A DNA stretch of 64,000 nucleotides from Phoronis australis (Eukaryota > Phoronida > Phoronidae), in assembly GCA_002633005.1 (NCBI GenBank), contig NMRA01000308.1, positions 261,678 through 325,677 of the forward strand, written 5' to 3'. This document shows positions 60,918 through 64,000 of the stretch, piece by piece; position 1 is the first letter of the stretch, and each line of letters starts with the position of its first letter. The position numbers and the translations under genes are program-made. The notes below the pieces were generated by a model. That model was not told where the DNA came from. It did no database searches and worked only from the letters and a program-made list of their open reading frames with translations.

Positions 60918-61157
60918 ATGTCATTTGAGAAGAAATGTCACCCATTCTGTGCCTGTCGAAAGACCCTGCGTCTCATGGCAACGGCGGGTCTGGTTACAAA
61001 CCTTTGTCTTCCTTTGTGTGGTCTTGGGGGCCTGTTATCTGACTCTACCGCCGTGTTGTTCATTGTTGCCACTTTATGCACATCGTTGTGTTCCATTATA
61101 TTCTGGACCTTCTGTCGGCGCATTTCATATACATGGAAACCAACAAGGGCAAGAGAG
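60918..61157 (+). CDS. Membrane gene exon 1 (helices 1-2)
   Basis: 80 codons from ATG, ending GAG at a GTAAGC donor, phase 0. It encodes CHPFCACRKTLRLMATAGLV and the second hydrophobic block STAVLFIVATLCTSLCSIIF, then a basic CRR. Confidence 0.75.
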
Positions 61158-62875
61158 GTAAGCGATGTGTTACGGAGTCAGTAGCTCTATTTGCACTTAA
61201 CTATAGCACCTCGATATGTTATACTAGAATGAATTGTTTTCCGAAAATTTGTATGAGACAACAATGCTTTTAAATTAACTATGTCTTCGTATTGTAAATT
61301 AACGTGTTGGCTAAGTTAGGATGAAATCACACTTTGCAGACGCTCGTTTGTTTATTACATCGGTGTTTCAAAACGATTGGCACAAACAAAACGTTAACGA
61401 AGGTGATATGCGTACAAAAGGGATGTTGTTTGCTTTCGCTTCAATTATATTTTGTTTTGTTTACTATTTTGTTTCATTTCAACCACCTCGTGTGTTAAGT
61501 ATGTAGGAAAAACGCTAAATTCTTGCAGTGGAATTCAAACGTCGGTGATCATGCCACACGCGTTAGATAATTAAATTCAGAATTGTTATTTCCACTAACA
61601 CTTTGAAATCACCGGCATTTGATTGCAAATGTTTTATATTTTTGTGGGGACACCGACTTAAATGTCCGAGATAATGGTTAGAGAATGCAGGATACGCGGC
61701 TTTTGGGATTTTTGTGCTTGCGTCAAAGATTATGATTCAGTAACTTCCAGGTACCTGTCGGACTGACTCGTGTCACCATGGTCTGCTTTATGCTAATTGT
61801 GTTGTTGTCTGGAATTACCTGCCAAATAAGTTCAACAGTCAGACTCATTACCCCTTGCAGCCCGTCAAGGTAAGTCAAGCTCATGTTTATTCGAAGTCAA
61901 CAACACGTTACGAAGATGCAGTTTCGCGCCATTAATTGTTTAAGGGGGTTCCACGCAGTTTTAATTTGCCGTTGATTTTTTAATGTTCATACTTTGTATC
62001 TTGGATTTGCATACTATAAATCTTAAAAATGGTGAGGTCACCTAATTAGATTTTCCGTTACCGTCGCCTAAACAAATCACTCTTGGTAAAAATGCGAAAT
62101 TCCTATGGCTTACTGAAAAGCCATCGGTTTTTAAATTATAGTTAGAATCCATTTGCAATGGATTAATTTCGTTGCACTATGTCAGTTCTGTGTATGAAAA
62201 TTATATTTCTCGATTTACTGATGATCTTATGTCGTCATTAGTTGAAGTTGCGGGTAATGTTAAAGTCTGTACAGGGGCGATTTTTGTTCAAAACATTCCC
62301 ACGCTCACCAGATCTTGAATTGTTGCCGCTGAGTGAGCCTTCGACCTCGTGAAAATACTTACTCAGCACAGAATCTACAAATTGACACTAATTAATTTCA
62401 AAAAGTGGTCTTTAGTCAAAAAGCTTATTACTTTGACATAGAAAATCGCGGAGGCTGGGTGGATTTCGGATTTGAATTTACTCAAGTCGGTTACCTAAAT
62501 ATGAGAGTGTGTACAGCTTTGCACCAGAGCAGTTTTGAATGTTGAGTCATCGGTGATTTTTTCAGACAATACACAGTTATGGACAGAGTGTTTAGTCTGC
62601 TGGCGTTTGTATTTTCCGCGGCGAACACTGTGTTATCCTCCATTGTTTTCTACGTGGCACTCACTTCTGGAGACGGTGAACGCCTTGACTATTCAACACC
62701 AGGTGTCAGTACATGTACATTCAATACGGCAAGGACATCACCCTTGTGCATCGACCCACCACCAAGTTATAATGAAACAGTTGGACACGGCACAGAGATA
62801 TCGATAGGGGCAAACCAGCGTGTTTTTACAATTTGTAACCATCTTAATGAAGACGAGCACAATGTTGGGATTTAA
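60918..62875 (+). CDS. Four-transmembrane protein with PPPSY motif (three exons, 222 aa)
   Basis: Exons 60918-61157, 61751-61869 and 62566-62875 join in matching phases (0, then 2) to 669 nt ending in TAA. Helices are predicted by eye at about residues 17-40, 44-66, 88-106 and 127-152. A Cys-rich N-terminus (CHPFCACRK) precedes helix 1. The tail contains PPPSY at 184-188, a candidate ligand for WW domains of NEDD4-type ubiquitin ligases. The layout (four helices, cytosolic PPxY tail) recalls CD20-like families such as MS4A or FAM189/ENTREP, but similarity is topological, not by a signature I can name. The gene is real on splice and phase evidence; function is unknown. A poly(A) signal follows at 63194. 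Confidence 0.75.
61751..61869 (+). CDS. Membrane gene exon 2 (helix 3)
   Basis: 119 nt, acceptor gtaacttccag and donor GTAAGT, phase 0 in and phase 2 out. It encodes VPVGLTRVTMVCFMLIVLLS and then GITCQISSTVRLITPCSPS. Confidence 0.75.
62566..62875 (+). CDS. Membrane gene exon 3 (helix 4 and PPPSY tail)
   Basis: Acceptor gattttttcag; one base completes the split Arg codon. It encodes MDRVFSLLAFVFSAANTVLS, the rest of the helix, a Ser/Thr-rich stretch, then CIDPPPSYNETVGHG and the stop. Confidence 0.75.
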
Positions 62876-63193
62876 ATTGCGGAATTTAAACACTGCACAC
62901 GGCGATAACACCCGCTACGATGTCAGTGTTTTATCTTCGATGATGTTAACATTCTGTGGAATGATAGCAACAAGACATGAGAGTTTCCATTGGTTGTTGG
63001 TGGAAAAGAAAACCTACTAGGACTTCCGTGTCCTTCTTTTTAGGTTACGTGTACCCCATTCTTGTTATATTAGTGTGTTGTACTGATCGAAAATAGAAAC
63101 ATTTCGTAAATTGCAGACCTCGCACATTTTACCATTAGTTTTTAATGCTTCTGCAAATGAGTTTTGTTATATGTTGCAAAACCGCAGATTGAA

Positions 63194-63199
63194 AATAAA
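63194..63199 (+). terminator. Poly(A) signal of the membrane gene
   Basis: AATAAA about 320 bp after the stop at 62875, a normal 3' UTR length. Confidence 0.55.
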
Positions 63200-63215
63200 C
63201 AAAGGAATTTTAAAG

Positions 63216-64000
63216 TAATTAATGATATCATGTTGAAAGAACATTATTTGCGAAAAAATTTTTGTTTACATTAAAAATTATACATGAAGGTTTCAATGAA
63301 AACTAAACAGAAAGAGTATATCTAATTGTAAGCAAAATTAATGTCCACACAAAGTACAATATATAAAATTAAATATCCTTCGTGGCGTAAAACTATTCCT
63401 TTCTTTGTGACCTATGAAGCGCTAAATGTGTTGACGGCACTGTTTCAAGAAGACTTGTGTTAGTAAACCAACACTTTATATATCTGTGTGGTCTTGACGA
63501 TTAGATTCAATTTAGACGTCAGAGAGCTAGAAGAACAGTGACTTCAAAGATTCTCAGTCTAAAACAACGGGCCACTCCGGAATTTCCCTTCACCTCCGGG
63601 CGCATTACATTCCTTCTTCCACATTCCCATGAGTCGCTTACCATAACTTCTGAAAGAGTCGGGGCGATCGATAATGTAATATTTTGATATGACTTAAGTT
63701 ATTCAGCGTGACTTCTTCAGAGCATAATTAAATGTAGATTACGATAAAAGTTCAACAAACCATTTTGAGCAACCTCCACAAATCTGGACTTGAAAACTTA
63801 CAATATTGTTTACGTAAACAAAGTAATTACTTTGCCTTCAGAGAATTCTACCTTAAAGTATCTTCGAGTCTCTTCATAGCTACACATAACTCACAAATCC
63901 GCTGGTTAGGGTATCTCGTCAGGATTTGATAAAAAACGTCGAAGGAAGTTAAACTGACTAAAAGTGAACCTTAACGTTGAATCTTTTTCTGTTAGGAATC
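63216..64000. other. Intergenic, no supported gene
   Basis: AT-rich end of the window. No coding, RNA or repeat feature was recognised. Confidence 0.4.

Overview
The window looks like the nuclear genome of a bilaterian animal, most probably a marine invertebrate such as an amphioxus or another invertebrate deuterostome. The reasons are spliced genes with GT-AG introns and long introns, nuclear-type tRNAs, a Mediator subunit, a PDGF/VEGF growth-factor gene, and many short DNA transposons with terminal inverted repeats (TIRs). The species call is an inference. Nothing prokaryotic was seen: there are no operons and no CRISPR array. I built the gene models by hand from splice signals, reading phase and recognisable protein motifs.

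Left part (1-16.5 kb, minus strand): two secreted-protein genes lie head to tail. The upstream one (9,207-16,453, five exons, 275 codons plus stop, all phases consistent) is a PDGF/VEGF-family factor with the complete cystine-knot signature and a VEGF-C/D-like cysteine-rich tail. The downstream one (from 2,839 leftwards off the window) has a TATA box, a signal-peptide exon and three further exons resembling a PDGF propeptide. The two may be tandem paralogues.

Middle (16.5-36.5 kb): a repeat-rich spacer holds an 18-bp minisatellite and an 888-bp TTAA-flanked foldback element carrying the start of a THAP domain. It is followed by MED16 (25,208-34,645, minus strand), whose introns hold minisatellites, a 444-bp assembly gap and two inverted copies of a dispersed repeat. 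A promoter-like patch (ETS, YY1-like and NRF1-like sites) sits near 36.2-36.4 kb.

Right-middle (37.5-53 kb): accessory DNA. It holds a frameshifted Frizzled-type cysteine-rich domain, a 2.2-kb foldback element, a tRNA-Lys(UUU), a 2.5-kb near-perfect palindrome, duplicated blocks joined by single Ns, and a 2.9-kb TTAA-flanked element with a broken THAP domain.

Right part (53-64 kb): a tRNA-Met(CAU), a compact cluster of E-box, D-box and nuclear-receptor motifs just upstream of a 50-codon secreted-peptide candidate, another TTAA element end, and a clean three-exon gene for a four-helix membrane protein with a PPPSY tail motif (60,918-62,875, plus strand).

Four near-identical duplications, each joined at a single N, look like unmerged haplotypes in the assembly rather than real tandem repeats. 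This matters for anyone counting copies here.
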